Position numbers and translations under genes: made by a program
The notes under the pieces: model-generated
Database searches by the model: none
What the model was told of the DNA's origin: nothing
The model's input: only the letters and a program-made list of their open reading frames with translations
Shown here: piece by piece, positions 1-9,859 of the stretch
Position numbering within the stretch: position 1 is the stretch's first letter
Layout of the letters: each line of letters opens with the position of its first letter
Assembly: GCF_008370645.1 (NCBI RefSeq)
Contig: NZ_VTZN01000025.1
Coordinates: 1 to 43,391, forward strand
Length of the DNA stretch: 43,391 nucleotides
Reading direction: 5' to 3'
Source: Mycobacterium simiae
Lineage (GTDB): Bacteria > Actinomycetota > Actinomycetes > Mycobacteriales > Mycobacteriaceae

Positions 1-33
1 GGGTCGCTGCCAAGACAAATTAGAGTGCCGAAC

Positions 34-1374
34 ATGGTCAACCCGATTTCGGGCACGGATGCGCGATCTCGGGTGGTGGCATGGGCGCTGTGGGACGCCG
101 GTTCTACCGGTCTGAACGCCATCGTAACGACTTTCGTGTTCTCGGTGTACCTGACCAGCACGGTTGGGGAGGGCATGCCGGGCGGCACTTCCCCGGCGAG
201 TTGGTTGGGTCGGGCCGGGGCCGCCGCGGGGTTGACTATCGCGCTGCTGGCTCCAGCGGTCGGAGTCTGGGTCGAATCCCCGCATCGCCGGCGGGTCACG
301 CTGGGTGTGTTGACAAGTCTCGCGGTGGGGCTGACCTGTGCGATGTTCTTGATTCGCGACAGCCCCGGTTACCTTTGGGCCGGGTTGGCATTGCTGGCGA
401 CGACGGCGTCATGCAGTGACCTGGCTAGCGTTCCCTACAACGCAATGCTGCGCCAGCTCTCGACGCCGCGGACGGCAGGCCGAATTTCCGGATTCGGATG
501 GGCAGCCGGCTACACCGGCAGCGTGCTGCTGCTGTTGCTGGTCTATCTGGGCTTTATGGCCGGTTCCGGTGCGGAGCGGGGGCTGCTGCGCTTGCCTGTC
601 CATGACGGGCTCAACGTGCGGGCCGCGATGCTCTTGGCCGCGGCATGGCTGGCGATATTGGCCCTGCCGCTGATATTGGTTGCACACCGATTGCCCGACG
701 CCGGCGCAGCGTCGAGCCCCACGACCAGCATGCTGGGCGGCTACCGAAAGCTGTGGGCGGACCTTAAGGCCGAATGGCGCCGCGACCATAACCTGGTCTA
801 CTTCCTGGTGGCCAGCGCGATTTTCCGGGACGGGTTGGCGACGATATTTGCTTTCGGAGCGGTGTTGGGCGTCCATGTGTACGGTCTCGCGCAGGCCGAC
901 GTCCTCGTGTTCGGTGTGGCCGGCAGCGTGGTGGCCGCGGTGGGCGCAGTGCTCGGCGGGTTCATTGACCACCGGGTTGGGTCCAAGCCGGTCATCGTCG
1001 CGTCATTAGCCGCGATCCTGTGCGCAGCGCTGATCTTGATGGCGCTGTCGGGTGCGCTGGCCTTCTGGCTATTGGGGCTGGTGCTAACACTTTTCATCGG
1101 GCCGGCGCAGTCGTCGGCGCGCGCCTTGTTGTTGCGGATGGCTCAGCATGGCAAGGAAGGGGTTGCCTTCGGGCTATACACGATGACGGGTCGGGCCGTG
1201 GCGTTCGTCGGGCCTTGGATGTTTTCCGTCTTCGTCGACGCGTTTCACGCAGTGCGCGCTGGGTTAGGCGGTATCTGTCTGGTGCTGTTGGCGGGGCTCC
1301 TGGCGATGCTGGTGGTGCATGTTCCGCGGTGTCCCGCCGTCCCAGTAACTCACGCTGTACCAGAATCGCCCTAG
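34..1374 (+). CDS. MFS-type integral membrane transporter (Rv2508c-like)
   Basis: The product is a hydrophobic protein of about 446 residues with roughly twelve membrane segments and short loops, as in major facilitator proteins. Its length and order next to the proline-rich membrane protein and the TetR repressor match the M. tuberculosis Rv2508c locus as I recall it. ATG at 34 gives a length closest to that homologue; GTG at 25 is an in-frame alternative adding three residues, and neither has a strong ribosome binding site. Substrate motifs are not distinctive, so the transported compound is unknown. The stop codon lies in a CTAG palindrome shared with the stop of the convergent gene, so the two genes overlap tail to tail by four bases. 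The promoter lies outside or at the very edge of the window. Confidence 0.85.
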   Translation: MVNPISGTDARSRVVAWALWDAGSTGLNAIVTTFVFSVYLTSTVGEGMPGGTSPASWLGRAGAAAGLTIALLAPAVGVWVESPHRRRVTLGVLTSLAVGLTCAMFLIRDSPGYLWAGLALLATTASCSDLASVPYNAMLRQLSTPRTAGRISGFGWAAGYTGSVLLLLLVYLGFMAGSGAERGLLRLPVHDGLNVRAAMLLAAAWLAILALPLILVAHRLPDAGAASSPTTSMLGGYRKLWADLKAEWRRDHNLVYFLVASAIFRDGLATIFAFGAVLGVHVYGLAQADVLVFGVAGSVVAAVGAVLGGFIDHRVGSKPVIVASLAAILCAALILMALSGALAFWLLGLVLTLFIGPAQSSARALLLRMAQHGKEGVAFGLYTMTGRAVAFVGPWMFSVFVDAFHAVRAGLGGICLVLLAGLLAMLVVHVPRCPAVPVTHAVPESP

Positions 1375-2156
1375 CCCGAGGCGTCGCAGATGGTCAAACC
1401 CACCCCGGTGCGCTGGCGCACCTGAACCCCGGCCACCGTCACCGAACAGGTCACGTTGTGGCCGATATTGATGATGGTGACGCTGGCCGGATGGACCGAC
1501 GACCTCGACAGGCTCACCTCTTTGGTCCACGGCAGCGCCACGTTGAACTCGGTCTGTATGACATCGCCGGTATCCATGTAGGTCACGCTGATTGCGCGGC
1601 CTTCTCCGGTGACGTTGTACACAACGGTCTGCATCGCCCCTGGGATCGGCGTCTCGGTGGGCGCAGCCGAGCCGCGTGTCGTTGTGGGCGCGGGCAGGGT
1701 GCTGGGGGAGAGCGTTCGGGTCGTGGGCGCCTGATATGTCGAACTTGGGGTCGGCATCGGCGGTAGCGGCTCGACTGCCGTCTGGTTTTCGACCGACATA
1801 TTCGCGATGACCAGGGCGATGACCAAACCGACGACTAATAGGACGGCCGTGCCGGCAGCGACCCACAGCCAGCGCGGCGTTCCCGGCTCGTTGGGCGGTT
1901 GTGGGCCGTCGGGAAGTGCCTCGCCGGATCGGGGCTCGGCTTGCTGCCAGTACTGCGGTGGCAACCGCTGAGTCTGGTTGGGTTCATAGGGGCCAGGCAG
2001 CCACTGCGGAACATGGCCGCCGTAGGTGGGCGCATAGGGGGCTTGGTCGGCGTAGGCCGGGTCGGCGGGGGGCGGGTTTACGGGACCCGACGGCCAGCTT
2101 GGTGATGGCTCCGGTTGAGGAGGACCATACTGCTGGGGTCGACGTGGATCGTTCAT
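1371..2156 (-). CDS. Proline-rich single-pass membrane protein with MmpS-like outer domain (Rv2507-like)
   Basis: The protein has about 261 residues. An N-terminal cytoplasmic region of about 90 residues is rich in Pro, Gln and Tyr. One membrane helix follows at about residues 95-118, then a Thr/Pro/Ser linker (about 130-165) and a C-terminal domain of about 90 residues. That domain's pattern (VVYNVTGEG, VTYMDTGDV, conserved Cys) resembles the MmpS/beta-sandwich domain of mycobacterial membrane accessory proteins. ATG at 2156 is preferred over GTG at 2162 because a GAGGTGG sequence lies just upstream of it. The gene is downstream of and co-oriented with the TetR gene, separated by about 130 bases, so it may be co-transcribed with it. 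Function unknown; an MmpS-like role beside a transporter is inference. Confidence 0.85.
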   Translation of the reverse strand: MNDPRRPQQYGPPQPEPSPSWPSGPVNPPPADPAYADQAPYAPTYGGHVPQWLPGPYEPNQTQRLPPQYWQQAEPRSGEALPDGPQPPNEPGTPRWLWVAAGTAVLLVVGLVIALVIANMSVENQTAVEPLPPMPTPSSTYQAPTTRTLSPSTLPAPTTTRGSAAPTETPIPGAMQTVVYNVTGEGRAISVTYMDTGDVIQTEFNVALPWTKEVSLSRSSVHPASVTIINIGHNVTCSVTVAGVQVRQRTGVGLTICDASG

Positions 2157-2283
2157 GTCCACCTCATAGTTTGAAGGGTACCTAAGAGTTGAGCGGCGGC
2201 GGTTTCGGACTGCGCTTGTACGAGATGACGCCGCATTAATCGGCGGCTGCTCCCTGCGTCCTGCTGGCGGAGTGGTAGACCTA

Positions 2284-2922
2284 CTAAATCTTGGCGGTCA
2301 GCGCCGCAATTGTCATGGCGCGCATAACGGTGCGGGAACGAAGCGCGGGCGCCGATTTGGCGTCGGCCGATTTCATGCTGTGCGGCGTGGAGTTCAATAA
2401 TCCGAAAGCGGCGTGCGCCATCAGCCGGGCGTCGGCTTCGGCCAGGTCGGGATTACGTTGGCGCAGGACGCCCACCCAGAGTTCCACGTATTGCCGCTGC
2501 GCCTTGCGCACCTGTCGGTGCGCGGCCGTGGGCAGGTGTCCAAGGTCGCGGTCCTGTATGCGGATGAGGTCCGATTCGCCCAAGGCAAAGTCGAGGTGAA
2601 AATCGATGAGCCCGTCCAGCGCGGCGATCGCGTCCGAGCTGCGGGTTGTCACATCGCGGGCGCCGGCGAGCAGTCGGGAGCTGATCCCGACCAGCAGCTC
2701 GACCAGCAGCGACTCCTTGTTGGGGAAGTGCCGATAAACTGCCGGTCCGCTGATGCCGGCCGCGGCGCCGATGTCCTCCAGTCGCACGGCGAGGAAGCCG
2801 CGTTCGGCGAATAGCCGTTCGGCGGCCGAGAGTAGCTGCAAACGCCGGTCGGACTTCAACTGGCTGCGACGATTTGGGGCATCAGATTGACCAGAAGGAC
2901 CATCCGGGGCGGAAGCTGTCAT
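2284..2922 (-). CDS. bkaR: TetR-family repressor of branched-chain keto-acid genes (BkaR-like, Rv2506)
   Basis: A 212-residue TetR regulator. The helix-turn-helix is visible at about residues 47-66 (LEDIGAAAGISGPAVYRHF) and is followed by a helical ligand-binding domain. ATG at 2922 is chosen because GGAGG lies six bases upstream; GTG at 2949 would add nine residues but has no ribosome binding site. The gene is divergent from fadD35. The intergenic space holds two copies of an inverted repeat, and a third copy lies upstream of scoA, so the gene very likely represses itself, fadD35 and the scoA-citE operon. Published work on the M. tuberculosis homologue Rv2506 names it BkaR, a repressor of the branched-chain keto-acid operon (recalled). 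The ligand is probably a pathway acyl-CoA, which is inference. Confidence 0.88.
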   Translation of the reverse strand: MTASAPDGPSGQSDAPNRRSQLKSDRRLQLLSAAERLFAERGFLAVRLEDIGAAAGISGPAVYRHFPNKESLLVELLVGISSRLLAGARDVTTRSSDAIAALDGLIDFHLDFALGESDLIRIQDRDLGHLPTAAHRQVRKAQRQYVELWVGVLRQRNPDLAEADARLMAHAAFGLLNSTPHSMKSADAKSAPALRSRTVMRAMTIAALTAKI

Positions 2923-2951
2923 GACGGCCTCCGCACTCGTCCTGGACACTT

Positions 2952-2971
2952 CGGTTAATCGTCACTAACGT
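2952..2971. promoter_or_regulatory. Probable BkaR operator A
   Basis: Imperfect inverted repeat with 8-base arms CGGTTAAT and ACTAACGT around a CGTC spacer. The inner GTTA.T/A.TAAC core pairs. The architecture is the same as the perfect site before scoA. It lies between the divergent repressor and fadD35, upstream of the preferred repressor start. Confidence 0.6.
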
Positions 2972-2976
2972 AGCAC

Positions 2977-2996
2977 GAGTTATCCCTTACTAACTG
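2977..2996. promoter_or_regulatory. Probable BkaR operator B
   Basis: Second imperfect copy, arms GAGTTATC and ACTAACTG with a CCTT spacer. Its centre is 25 bases from that of operator A. The right arm differs from the perfect scoA-upstream arm at one base. Two adjacent sites fit cooperative repression of a divergent promoter pair. Confidence 0.6.
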
Positions 2997-3030
2997 TCAG
3001 GTCGCGCGGTCAGCAGCAGCTGGAGGAACC

Positions 3031-4677
3031 GTGGTAGCCAGCGGGCCCGCAGAACGCAGTCCGATGCTGTCCTATGACCAGGGTCCCTGCGTACCCGCGC
3101 TGCTGGAGACCACCATCGGCGCCAATCTTGCCGTGACCGCCTCGCGATACGGGCATCACGACGCACTCGTGGACGTGTATGCGGGGCGACGCTGGACGTA
3201 CAACGAATTCCTGACCGCCGTACGGCGACTGGCAACAGGATTGGTGCGTGCGGGTATCGGTGTGGGTGACCGGGTTGGCATTTGGGCGCCAAACCGTTGG
3301 GAGTGGGTGCTTGTTCAGTACGCGACCGCGGAGATCGGCGCGATCCTGGTGGCCTTCAATCCGGCCTACCGAGCTCGCGAATTGCAGTATGCGCTAAAGC
3401 ATTCTGGCGTCGCGATGGTCATTGCCGCGCCGGGCTTCAAGGAAGTGCTTTACCCGGCGATACTGGCCGAGGTGGCGCCTGATTGCCCGGACCTGCGTGA
3501 AGCGGTGTTCATGGACAGCGAACGGTGGGACGAGCTGGCCGATACGCAGCTGGACTTGACCGTGCTGCAGCAGATCATGGCCACGCTGGCAGGTGGCGAT
3601 CCGATCAACATCCAATACACTTCGGGCACAACGGGATACCCGAAGGGGGTCACGTTGACCCACCGCAACATTCTCAACAACGGCTACTTCGTAGGCGAGC
3701 TACTCACTTACACGGCACAAGACCGAATCTGTATCCCGGTGCCTTTCTACCACTGCTTTGGCATGGTGATGGGCAATCTGGCCGCCACTACGCACGGGGC
3801 CTGTATCGTCATCCCGGCGCCCGGCTTCGACCCTGCGGCCACCCTGCGGGCAGTGCAGGCGCAGCGCTGCACCAGCCTCTACGGGGTGCCGACCATGTTC
3901 ATTGCTGAGCTCGGACTGCCGGACTTCGCCGATTACGACCTCACCAGCCTGCGCACCGGGATTATGGCCGGCTCGACCTGCCCGGTTGAGGTGCTGCGTA
4001 GGGTGATCGAACAGATGCATATGCGCGCGATCTCGATCTGCTACGGCATGACAGAAACCTCTCCGGTCTGCACCCAGACCCGTACCGATGATTCCCTAAA
4101 GCGGCGGGTCAGCACGGTCGGCCGGGTGGGTCCACAGCTGGAGATCAAGGTGGTGGACCCGTCCACAGGCGAGACCGTACCCCGCGGCGTCCCCGGTGAA
4201 TTCTGCGCCAGGGGTTATTCGGTGATGGCTGGATACTGGAATGACCCGAATCAGACCGCAGAGGTGATCGACGCCGACGACTGGATGCATACCGGAGACC
4301 TGGCCGCCATGGACGAATGCGGGTACATCCAGATCACCGGTCGGATCAAGGACATCGTCATCCGCGGTGGAGAAAACATCTCGCCGCGCGAGATCGAGGA
4401 CTTCCTGCACACGCATCCGAATATCGAGGATGCCTATGTCATCGGCGTGCCCGACGAGCGCTTCGGCGAGGAGATTATGGCGGTGGTCAAGCTAAGGTGC
4501 GGCGCGCCAAAGCTGACCATCGAGGGGCTGCGGGAGTTCTGTGTCGGCCAGATCGCCAAGTTCAAGATTCCGCGGTATCTGCAGGTCGTCGACGAGTTCC
4601 CCATGACCGTCACTGGAAAGGTCCGCAAAGTCGAAATGCGTCAACAGGCGCTCGACTATCTGCGGGCACAAGACTAA
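3031..4677 (+). CDS. fadD35: Fatty-acid/acyl-CoA ligase FadD35
   Basis: A 548-residue member of the ANL adenylate-forming superfamily that activates a carboxylate as acyl-AMP and then acyl-CoA. The phosphate-binding loop [11 protein letters not shown] is at about residues 196-206 and the adenine-site motif YGMTETSP at about 338. The hinge [14 protein letters not shown] is near 435, and the catalytic lysine of PMTVTGK is K530. All core motifs are intact. GTG at 3031 is the start, with GGAGG four bases upstream. It is divergent from the TetR repressor and the first gene of the branched-chain catabolic cluster; 112 bases with a separate operator and a weak hairpin (4686-4701) part it from scoA. 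A short or branched acid substrate is inferred from context; the enzyme's true substrate is unknown. Confidence 0.92.
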   Translation: MVASGPAERSPMLSYDQGPCVPALLETTIGANLAVTASRYGHHDALVDVYAGRRWTYNEFLTAVRRLATGLVRAGIGVGDRVGIWAPNRWEWVLVQYATAEIGAILVAFNPAYRARELQYALKHSGVAMVIAAPGFKEVLYPAILAEVAPDCPDLREAVFMDSERWDELADTQLDLTVLQQIMATLAGGDPINIQYTSGTTGYPKGVTLTHRNILNNGYFVGELLTYTAQDRICIPVPFYHCFGMVMGNLAATTHGACIVIPAPGFDPAATLRAVQAQRCTSLYGVPTMFIAELGLPDFADYDLTSLRTGIMAGSTCPVEVLRRVIEQMHMRAISICYGMTETSPVCTQTRTDDSLKRRVSTVGRVGPQLEIKVVDPSTGETVPRGVPGEFCARGYSVMAGYWNDPNQTAEVIDADDWMHTGDLAAMDECGYIQITGRIKDIVIRGGENISPREIEDFLHTHPNIEDAYVIGVPDERFGEEIMAVVKLRCGAPKLTIEGLREFCVGQIAKFKIPRYLQVVDEFPMTVTGKVRKVEMRQQALDYLRAQD

Positions 4678-4728
4678 GTGTGGCTCCGGTCCCTTTACCG
4701 GCCGCTTAGGCAATGGTATTGTCAGACC

Positions 4729-4750
4729 TCAGTTAATACTGATTAACTGA
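4729..4750. promoter_or_regulatory. Perfect inverted repeat before scoA, probable BkaR operator C
   Basis: Arms CAGTTAAT and ATTAACTG around ACTG form a perfect repeat at 4730-4749, extended by one more pair (T4729/A4750). It is 40 bases upstream of the scoA start and matches the two weaker repeats next to the repressor gene. A TTGTCA hexamer at 4719-4724 lies 17 bases before ATTAAC (4742-4747), so the repeat would cover a possible -10 element. A second small palindrome (CTGAAA-A-TTTCAG) overlaps its right end. Confidence 0.75.
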
Positions 4751-4789
4751 AAATTTCAGCCGGCCAGACAGCAAGGAGACTCTGCGGCA

Positions 4790-5536
4790 ATGGACAAGGT
4801 GGTTGCTACCGCCGCCGAAGCGGTAGCTGACATAACCGACGGGTCATCCCTTGCCGTGGGAGGATTCGGGCTATGTGGTATCCCGGAAGCGCTGATTTCG
4901 GCGCTGGCAAAACACGGCGTCGCTGATCTGGAAACGGTGTCGAACAACTGTGGAGTCGACGGCGTCGGACTAGGGATACTGTTAGAGAACAAGAGGATCC
5001 GCCGCACTATCTCCTCTTATGTGGGGGAGAACAAGGAATTCGCGCGTCAGTTCTTGTCCGGTGAACTCGAGGTAGAGCTAACCCCGCAGGGCACGTTGGC
5101 CGAGCGGTTGCGCGCCGGCGGAATGGGCATACCAGCTTTCTACACTCCGGCCGGAGTCGGCACCCAGATCGCCGACGGCGGACTGCCGTGGCGCTACGAT
5201 GCCTCGGGTGGGGTGGCGGTGATGTCGCCACCAAAGGAAACTCGCGAGTTCGACGGTGTCACCTACGTTCTCGAACGGGGAATCCGCACCGACTTCGCGC
5301 TGGTGCACGCTTGGAAGGGTGACCGGCACGGCAACCTGGTCTACCGTCATGCCGCGGCCAACTTCAACCCCGAGTGCGCTCCGGCCGGACGAATCACGAT
5401 CGCCGAGGTCGAGCACCTTGTCGATCCCGGTGAGATCGACCCCGCCGAAGTGCACACGCCGGGTGTCTTCGTGCAGCGGGTGGTGCATGTGCCCAACCCC
5501 GTCAAGCGAATTGAGAGAGAGACGGTGCGCTCATGA
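4790..5536 (+). CDS. scoA: Succinyl-CoA:3-ketoacid CoA-transferase, alpha subunit
   Basis: A 248-residue class I CoA-transferase alpha subunit, the same length as the M. tuberculosis protein. The CoA-binding loop GGFGLCGIP is at residues 24-32. With ScoB it moves CoA from succinyl-CoA to acetoacetate, giving acetoacetyl-CoA for thiolysis; that consumes the acetoacetate made by the CitE-type lyase further down the operon. The ATG follows AAGGAG at 4773-4778 with 11-base spacing and sits 40 bases after a perfect inverted repeat. The stop overlaps the ATGA that opens the first of two MIRU repeat units, which separate it from scoB. Transfer to other acids such as itaconate is possible and not excluded by sequence. 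Confidence 0.93.
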   Translation: MDKVVATAAEAVADITDGSSLAVGGFGLCGIPEALISALAKHGVADLETVSNNCGVDGVGLGILLENKRIRRTISSYVGENKEFARQFLSGELEVELTPQGTLAERLRAGGMGIPAFYTPAGVGTQIADGGLPWRYDASGGVAVMSPPKETREFDGVTYVLERGIRTDFALVHAWKGDRHGNLVYRHAAANFNPECAPAGRITIAEVEHLVDPGEIDPAEVHTPGVFVQRVVHVPNPVKRIERETVRS

Positions 5537-5656
5537 CTGCGGTGACGACGATACAGTGGGGGCGCCGCAGGCTTGCGGGGCAGAGCGGTGCCAAATGACC
5601 GCGCCGCTGACGATGCGATGGGGGCACTTCCCGCTTGCGGGGGAGAATGGCGCCAA
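5533..5656 (+). repeat. Two tandem 62-bp MIRU-type units between scoA and scoB, each carrying a 21-codon ORF
   Basis: Unit 1 is 5533-5594 and unit 2 is 5595-5656. Each begins with ATGAC and contains the mycobacterial interspersed repetitive unit signature (GACGAT, TGGGGGC, CTTGCGGGG, GCCAAATGA). The units match at about 45 of 62 positions with no indels. Each ATGA is at once a stop for the upstream frame and a start, giving a chain scoA / 21-codon ORF / 21-codon ORF / scoB. The two peptides both start MTA and end GAK and agree at about 12 of 21 positions. MIRUs are known to insert at overlapping stop-start codons inside mycobacterial operons. Confidence 0.85.
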
Positions 5657-6304
5657 ATGACTTGGAGCAGAGACGGTATGGCTGCGCGGGTAGCCGCCGA
5701 ATTCAAGGACGGCCAGTACGTCAACCTCGGGATCGGGATGCCCACCTTGATTCCCAACCACATTCCCGAGGGCGTGACCGTTGTCTTGCACTCGGAAAAC
5801 GGGATCCTGGGTGTCGGGCCATATCCCGGGCCTGAGGACATCGACGCGGATCTGATCAACGCCGGCAAGGAGACGGTGACCACGCTGCCGGGCGCGGCAT
5901 ACTTTGCCTCGTCGACCTCTTTCGGCATCATCCGCGGCGGCCATCTCGACGTCGCAGTGCTTGGCGCCATGCAGGTTTCGGTCACCGGCGACCTCGCCAA
6001 CTGGATGATCCCGGGCAAGATGGTCAAGGGCATGGGTGGTGCGATGGACCTCGTGCACGGCGCCCGCAAGGTGATCGTGATGATGGAGCATGCGGCCAAA
6101 GACGGCAGCTCCAAGATCGTCGAGCACTGCTCCTTGCCGTTGACCGGAGTGGGTTGTGTGGACCGCATCGTCACCGAGTTGGCGGTTATCGATGTCTGCG
6201 ACAACGGCTTGCACCTGATCGAAACCGCACCCGGAGTGACGGTCGAGGAGGTTGTCGCCAGAACCGAACCACGGCTCATATTGCGGGATTTGGTCACGCC
6301 ATGA
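5657..6304 (+). CDS. scoB: Succinyl-CoA:3-ketoacid CoA-transferase, beta subunit
   Basis: A 215-residue beta subunit. The catalytic glutamate lies in the motif LHSENGILG (E47), the residue that forms the glutamyl-CoA thioester in this family. ATG at 5657 is chosen because homology begins with [14 protein letters not shown] immediately after it and because it completes the ATGA chain of the MIRU units. The same frame is open upstream to 5573, so an extended start within the repeat is possible but would only add repeat-encoded residues. It partners ScoA to form the heteromeric transferase. The stop overlaps the accD1 start by four bases (ATGA), so translation is likely coupled. Confidence 0.93.
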   Translation: MTWSRDGMAARVAAEFKDGQYVNLGIGMPTLIPNHIPEGVTVVLHSENGILGVGPYPGPEDIDADLINAGKETVTTLPGAAYFASSTSFGIIRGGHLDVAVLGAMQVSVTGDLANWMIPGKMVKGMGGAMDLVHGARKVIVMMEHAAKDGSSKIVEHCSLPLTGVGCVDRIVTELAVIDVCDNGLHLIETAPGVTVEEVVARTEPRLILRDLVTP

Positions 6305-7881
6305 CAACAGTCGCCGCACCATCCTTCGCCGACGAGCACCGTCGGTTGGTAGCCGAGTTGAACGCCAAGCTGGCCGCCGCTGCGCTGGGGGGCAGCGAAC
6401 GCGCCCGGGAGCGTCACGTCAGCCGCGGCAAGCTGCTGCCCCGCGAACGGGTGGATCGGCTGCTCGATCCGGGCAGCCCGTTCCTGGAGTTGGCGCCGTT
6501 GGCCGCCCACGGTATGTACGGTGACGAGTCCCCAGGTGCAGGCATTATTACCGGAATCGGCCGGGTATCCGGGCGCGAGTGCGCGATCGTCGCTAACGAT
6601 GCGACGGTCAAAGGCGGCACCTACTACCCGATCACAGTGAAGAAACATCTACGGGCTCAAGAGGTCGCGCTGCAGAACCGGTTGCCGTGCATTTACTTGG
6701 TCGACTCTGGCGGCGCCTTCTTGCCGCGCCAGGACGAGGTGTTTCCCGACCGCGAGCACTTCGGCCGGATTTTCTACAACCAGGCCACTATGAGCGCCAA
6801 GGGCATTCCGCAAGTAGCGGCGGTCCTCGGTTCGTGCACGGCGGGTGGTGCCTACGTGCCGGCGATGAGCGACGAGGCCGTCATTGTCCGCGAGCAGGGC
6901 ACCATCTTCCTGGGCGGTCCGCCACTGGTCAAAGCTGCCACCGGCGAGATCGTCACGGCCGAGGAGCTCGGCGGCGGCGATTTGCACTCCCGGATATCGG
7001 GTGTCACTGACCATCTCGCCGACGACGACGAACACGCGCTGCGGATCGTGCGTTCCATCGCGGCCACCTTCGCACCCCGTGACCCGGCTCAGTGGGACGT
7101 GGCTCGCGCGGTGGACCCCAAATACCCGCCGACCGAGCTTTACGACGTCGTGCCCCCCGACCCGCGGGTGCCCTACGACGTGCACGAGGTCATCTTGCGC
7201 CTGGTCGACGGCAGCGAATTCACGGAATTCAAAGCGAAATACGGCAAGACCCTGCTGACTGCCTTCGCGCGCATCCACGGGCACCCGGTCGGCATCATCG
7301 CCAACAACGGCGTATTGTTCAGCGAATCCGCGCTCAAGGGAGCGCATTTCATCGAACTGTGCGACAAGCGCAAGATCCCGCTGCTGTTCCTGCAGAACAT
7401 CGCCGGGTTCATGGTCGGCCGGGACTACGAGGCCGGCGGTATCGCCAAGCACGGCGCTAAAATGGTCACCGCCGTGGCCTGCGCCCGGGTCCCCAAGCTG
7501 ACCGTCGTGATCGGCGGATCCTATGGAGCAGGCAACTATTCGATGTGCGGACGGGCGTACTCGCCGCGCTTCCTATGGATGTGGCCGAATGCGCGGATCT
7601 CGGTGATGGGCGGTGAGCAGGCGGCATCGGTGCTGGCCACCGTGCGCGGCGAGCAGCTGTCCGCGGCGGGCACGCCCTGGTCTGCTGACGACGAAGAGGC
7701 GTTCAAGGCGCCGATTCGTGAGCAGTACGAGTACCAGGGCAATCCCTACTATTCGACCGCCCGCCTGTGGGACGATGGCATCATCGACCCGGCTGATACT
7801 AGAACAGTTGTCGGGCTTGCTCTTTCGGTGTGCTCTCGGGCACCGCTGGAGCCGGTATCCTACGGCGTCTTCCGGATGTGA
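6301..7881 (+). CDS. accD1: Acyl-CoA carboxylase carboxyltransferase (beta) subunit AccD1
   Basis: A 526-residue carboxyltransferase with the two crotonase-like halves typical of the family (N-half about 30-290, C-half about 300-520). Glycine-rich CoA/biotin-site segments include [12 protein letters not shown] and [16 protein letters not shown], and AIIANNG-type oxyanion regions are also seen. With AccA1 it carboxylates a branched enoyl-CoA; in M. tuberculosis AccA1-AccD1 is reported as 3-methylcrotonyl-CoA carboxylase, the committed step of leucine breakdown (recalled). The gene overlaps scoB by ATGA and is followed four bases later by accA1, so the subunits are made together. No missing motif was seen. 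Confidence 0.93.
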   Translation: MTTVAAPSFADEHRRLVAELNAKLAAAALGGSERARERHVSRGKLLPRERVDRLLDPGSPFLELAPLAAHGMYGDESPGAGIITGIGRVSGRECAIVANDATVKGGTYYPITVKKHLRAQEVALQNRLPCIYLVDSGGAFLPRQDEVFPDREHFGRIFYNQATMSAKGIPQVAAVLGSCTAGGAYVPAMSDEAVIVREQGTIFLGGPPLVKAATGEIVTAEELGGGDLHSRISGVTDHLADDDEHALRIVRSIAATFAPRDPAQWDVARAVDPKYPPTELYDVVPPDPRVPYDVHEVILRLVDGSEFTEFKAKYGKTLLTAFARIHGHPVGIIANNGVLFSESALKGAHFIELCDKRKIPLLFLQNIAGFMVGRDYEAGGIAKHGAKMVTAVACARVPKLTVVIGGSYGAGNYSMCGRAYSPRFLWMWPNARISVMGGEQAASVLATVRGEQLSAAGTPWSADDEEAFKAPIREQYEYQGNPYYSTARLWDDGIIDPADTRTVVGLALSVCSRAPLEPVSYGVFRM

Positions 7882-7885
7882 CGGG

Positions 7886-9859
7886 ATGTTTGACACGGTA
7901 CTGGTGGCCAACCGCGGCGAGATCGCGGTACGGGTGATCCGCACCCTGCGCCGGCTGGGTATCCGCTCGGTGGCCGTCTACAGCGACCCCGACGCCGAAG
8001 CGCGGCATGTGCTGGAAGCCGACCAGGCGGTACGGCTGGGGCCGGCCCCGGCGCGTGAGAGTTACCTGGACATCGACAAGGTGCTCGACGCTGCCGCGCG
8101 CACCGGATCGCAGGCGATCCACCCCGGTTACGGGTTCCTTTCCGAGAAAGCTGATTTCGCGGCGGCCTGTGAGCGTGCCGGGGTGGTTTTCCTCGGGCCG
8201 CCGACGCGGGCGATCGAGGTGATGGGGGACAAGATCACCGCCAAGAACGCGGTCGCCGCCTTCGACGTGCCCGTGGTACCCGGTGTTGCGAAGCCGGGGC
8301 TCAGCGACGACGACCTGGTTGCGGCGGCCGACGAGGTCGGCTATCCGGTGCTGATCAAGCCGTCCGCGGGCGGTGGCGGCAAGGGTATGCGGTTGGTCGA
8401 GGACCCCGCGCGGCTGCGTGACGCGTTGGTGAGTGCACGTCGTGAAGCCGGCTCCTCCTTCGGAGACGACACGCTGTTCCTGGAGCGATTCGTGTTGCGG
8501 CCCAGACATATCGAGGTGCAGGTGCTCGCCGACACCCACGGCAATGTGGTGCATCTGGGCGAGCGGGAATGCAGCTTGCAGCGTCGCCACCAAAAGGTCA
8601 TCGAGGAGGCTCCGTCGGCCCTGCTCGACGCTCAGACGCGGGCGCGAACCGGCACCGCCGCCTGCAACACCGCCCGCAGTGTCGACTACGTCGGGGCCGG
8701 AACGGTGGAATTCATCGTCTCCGCGGACCGCCCGGACGAGTTCTTCTTCATGGAGATGAACACCCGCCTGCAGGTGGAGCACCCGGTCACCGAGGCGATT
8801 ACCGGGCTGGACCTCGTCGAGTGGCAGCTGCGGGTGGCTGCCGGTGAGAAGTTGTCGTTTGCACAAGACGACATTGAGCTTTCCGGACATGCGATCGAGG
8901 CCCGGGTGTACGCCGAGGATCCCGCACGGGGATTTCTGCCCACCGGTGGCCGGGTGCTGCGGGCAATTGAGCCCTCCGGCGCCGGGGTGCGGGTGGATTC
9001 GTCGCTGCTGGCCGGCACGGTGGTGGGCAGTGATTACGACCCGATGCTGAGCAAGGTGATCGCCCACGGGGCCGATCGCGAGCAGGCGCTGGCGCGGCTG
9101 GACCAGGCGCTGGCGCAGACCGCGGTATTGGGCGTGCAGACTAATGTCGAATTCCTGCGCTTCCTGCTCGCCGACCAGCGGGTGCGGTCCGCAGACTTGG
9201 ACACCGCCTTGCTGGACGAGCGGGTAGCCGACTTCGCGCCGCTGGCCGCGCCTGACGACGTATTCGCGGCGGCCGGGCTTTACGTGCAGTGGGTGCTGGC
9301 TCGTCGCGCTGCCGGCGAGCTGTGGGCCGCTCCGAGCGGATGGCGGGTGGGTGGCGGCGGCGCCCCGGTGCGGACTGCGATGCAGACGCCGATGCGTAGT
9401 GAAACGGTGTCGGTGTGGGGCTTACCGGAGGCGGCCCGGGTGCAAGTTGGCGACGGTGAAACCATGGACGCCCGTGTGCAACTGGAACGGGACCGGATGA
9501 GTGTGACGCTGAACGGGGTGCGCCGTGACTACCGTTGGGCTGAGGCGGACCGGCATCTGTGGATCGCCGACGAGCGCGGAACCTGGCATATTCGCGAGGC
9601 CGAAGAGCGCAAGATTCATCGCGCGGCCGGCGAGCGGCAGGCCGAGGTGGTCAGCCCCATGCCCGGCAACGTCATCGCAGTGCAGGCTATGTCGGGCACT
9701 GAGGTTGCCGAGGGCGACGTGGTACTGGTGGTCGAGGCGATGAAAATGGAACACTCGCTCTCCGCACCCGTTTCTGGACAGCTGCAGGTGTTGGTGTCCG
9801 TCGGGGAGCAGGTGAAAGTCGACCAGGTGTTGGCCCGGATCAAGGATCGAGAATCATGA
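7886..9859 (+). CDS. accA1: Biotin carboxylase/biotin carrier (alpha) subunit AccA1
   Basis: A 657-residue subunit. Domains in order: N-terminal biotin carboxylase starting [13 protein letters not shown], an ATP-grasp domain with the glycine loop after K158 ([11 protein letters not shown]), carboxylase C-domain to about 450, a linking domain, and a C-terminal biotinyl domain with EAMKMEH (biotinylated K620). It carboxylates its own biotin with bicarbonate and ATP and hands the carboxyl to AccD1. ATG at 7886 is four bases after the accD1 stop and gives the family's normal length. The stop overlaps the fadE19 start (ATGA). A complete, intact subunit. Confidence 0.94.
   Translation: MFDTVLVANRGEIAVRVIRTLRRLGIRSVAVYSDPDAEARHVLEADQAVRLGPAPARESYLDIDKVLDAAARTGSQAIHPGYGFLSEKADFAAACERAGVVFLGPPTRAIEVMGDKITAKNAVAAFDVPVVPGVAKPGLSDDDLVAAADEVGYPVLIKPSAGGGGKGMRLVEDPARLRDALVSARREAGSSFGDDTLFLERFVLRPRHIEVQVLADTHGNVVHLGERECSLQRRHQKVIEEAPSALLDAQTRARTGTAACNTARSVDYVGAGTVEFIVSADRPDEFFFMEMNTRLQVEHPVTEAITGLDLVEWQLRVAAGEKLSFAQDDIELSGHAIEARVYAEDPARGFLPTGGRVLRAIEPSGAGVRVDSSLLAGTVVGSDYDPMLSKVIAHGADREQALARLDQALAQTAVLGVQTNVEFLRFLLADQRVRSADLDTALLDERVADFAPLAAPDDVFAAAGLYVQWVLARRAAGELWAAPSGWRVGGGGAPVRTAMQTPMRSETVSVWGLPEAARVQVGDGETMDARVQLERDRMSVTLNGVRRDYRWAEADRHLWIADERGTWHIREAEERKIHRAAGERQAEVVSPMPGNVIAVQAMSGTEVAEGDVVLVVEAMKMEHSLSAPVSGQLQVLVSVGEQVKVDQVLARIKDRES

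Noticed and set aside
4686..4701. Terminator after fadD35
   Set aside because: CCGGT/ACCGG is only five pairs with no U-run; too weak to list separately.
5573..5656. Earlier scoB start within the repeat
   Set aside because: Only repeat-encoded residues would be added; the ATGA chain and homology both favour 5657.
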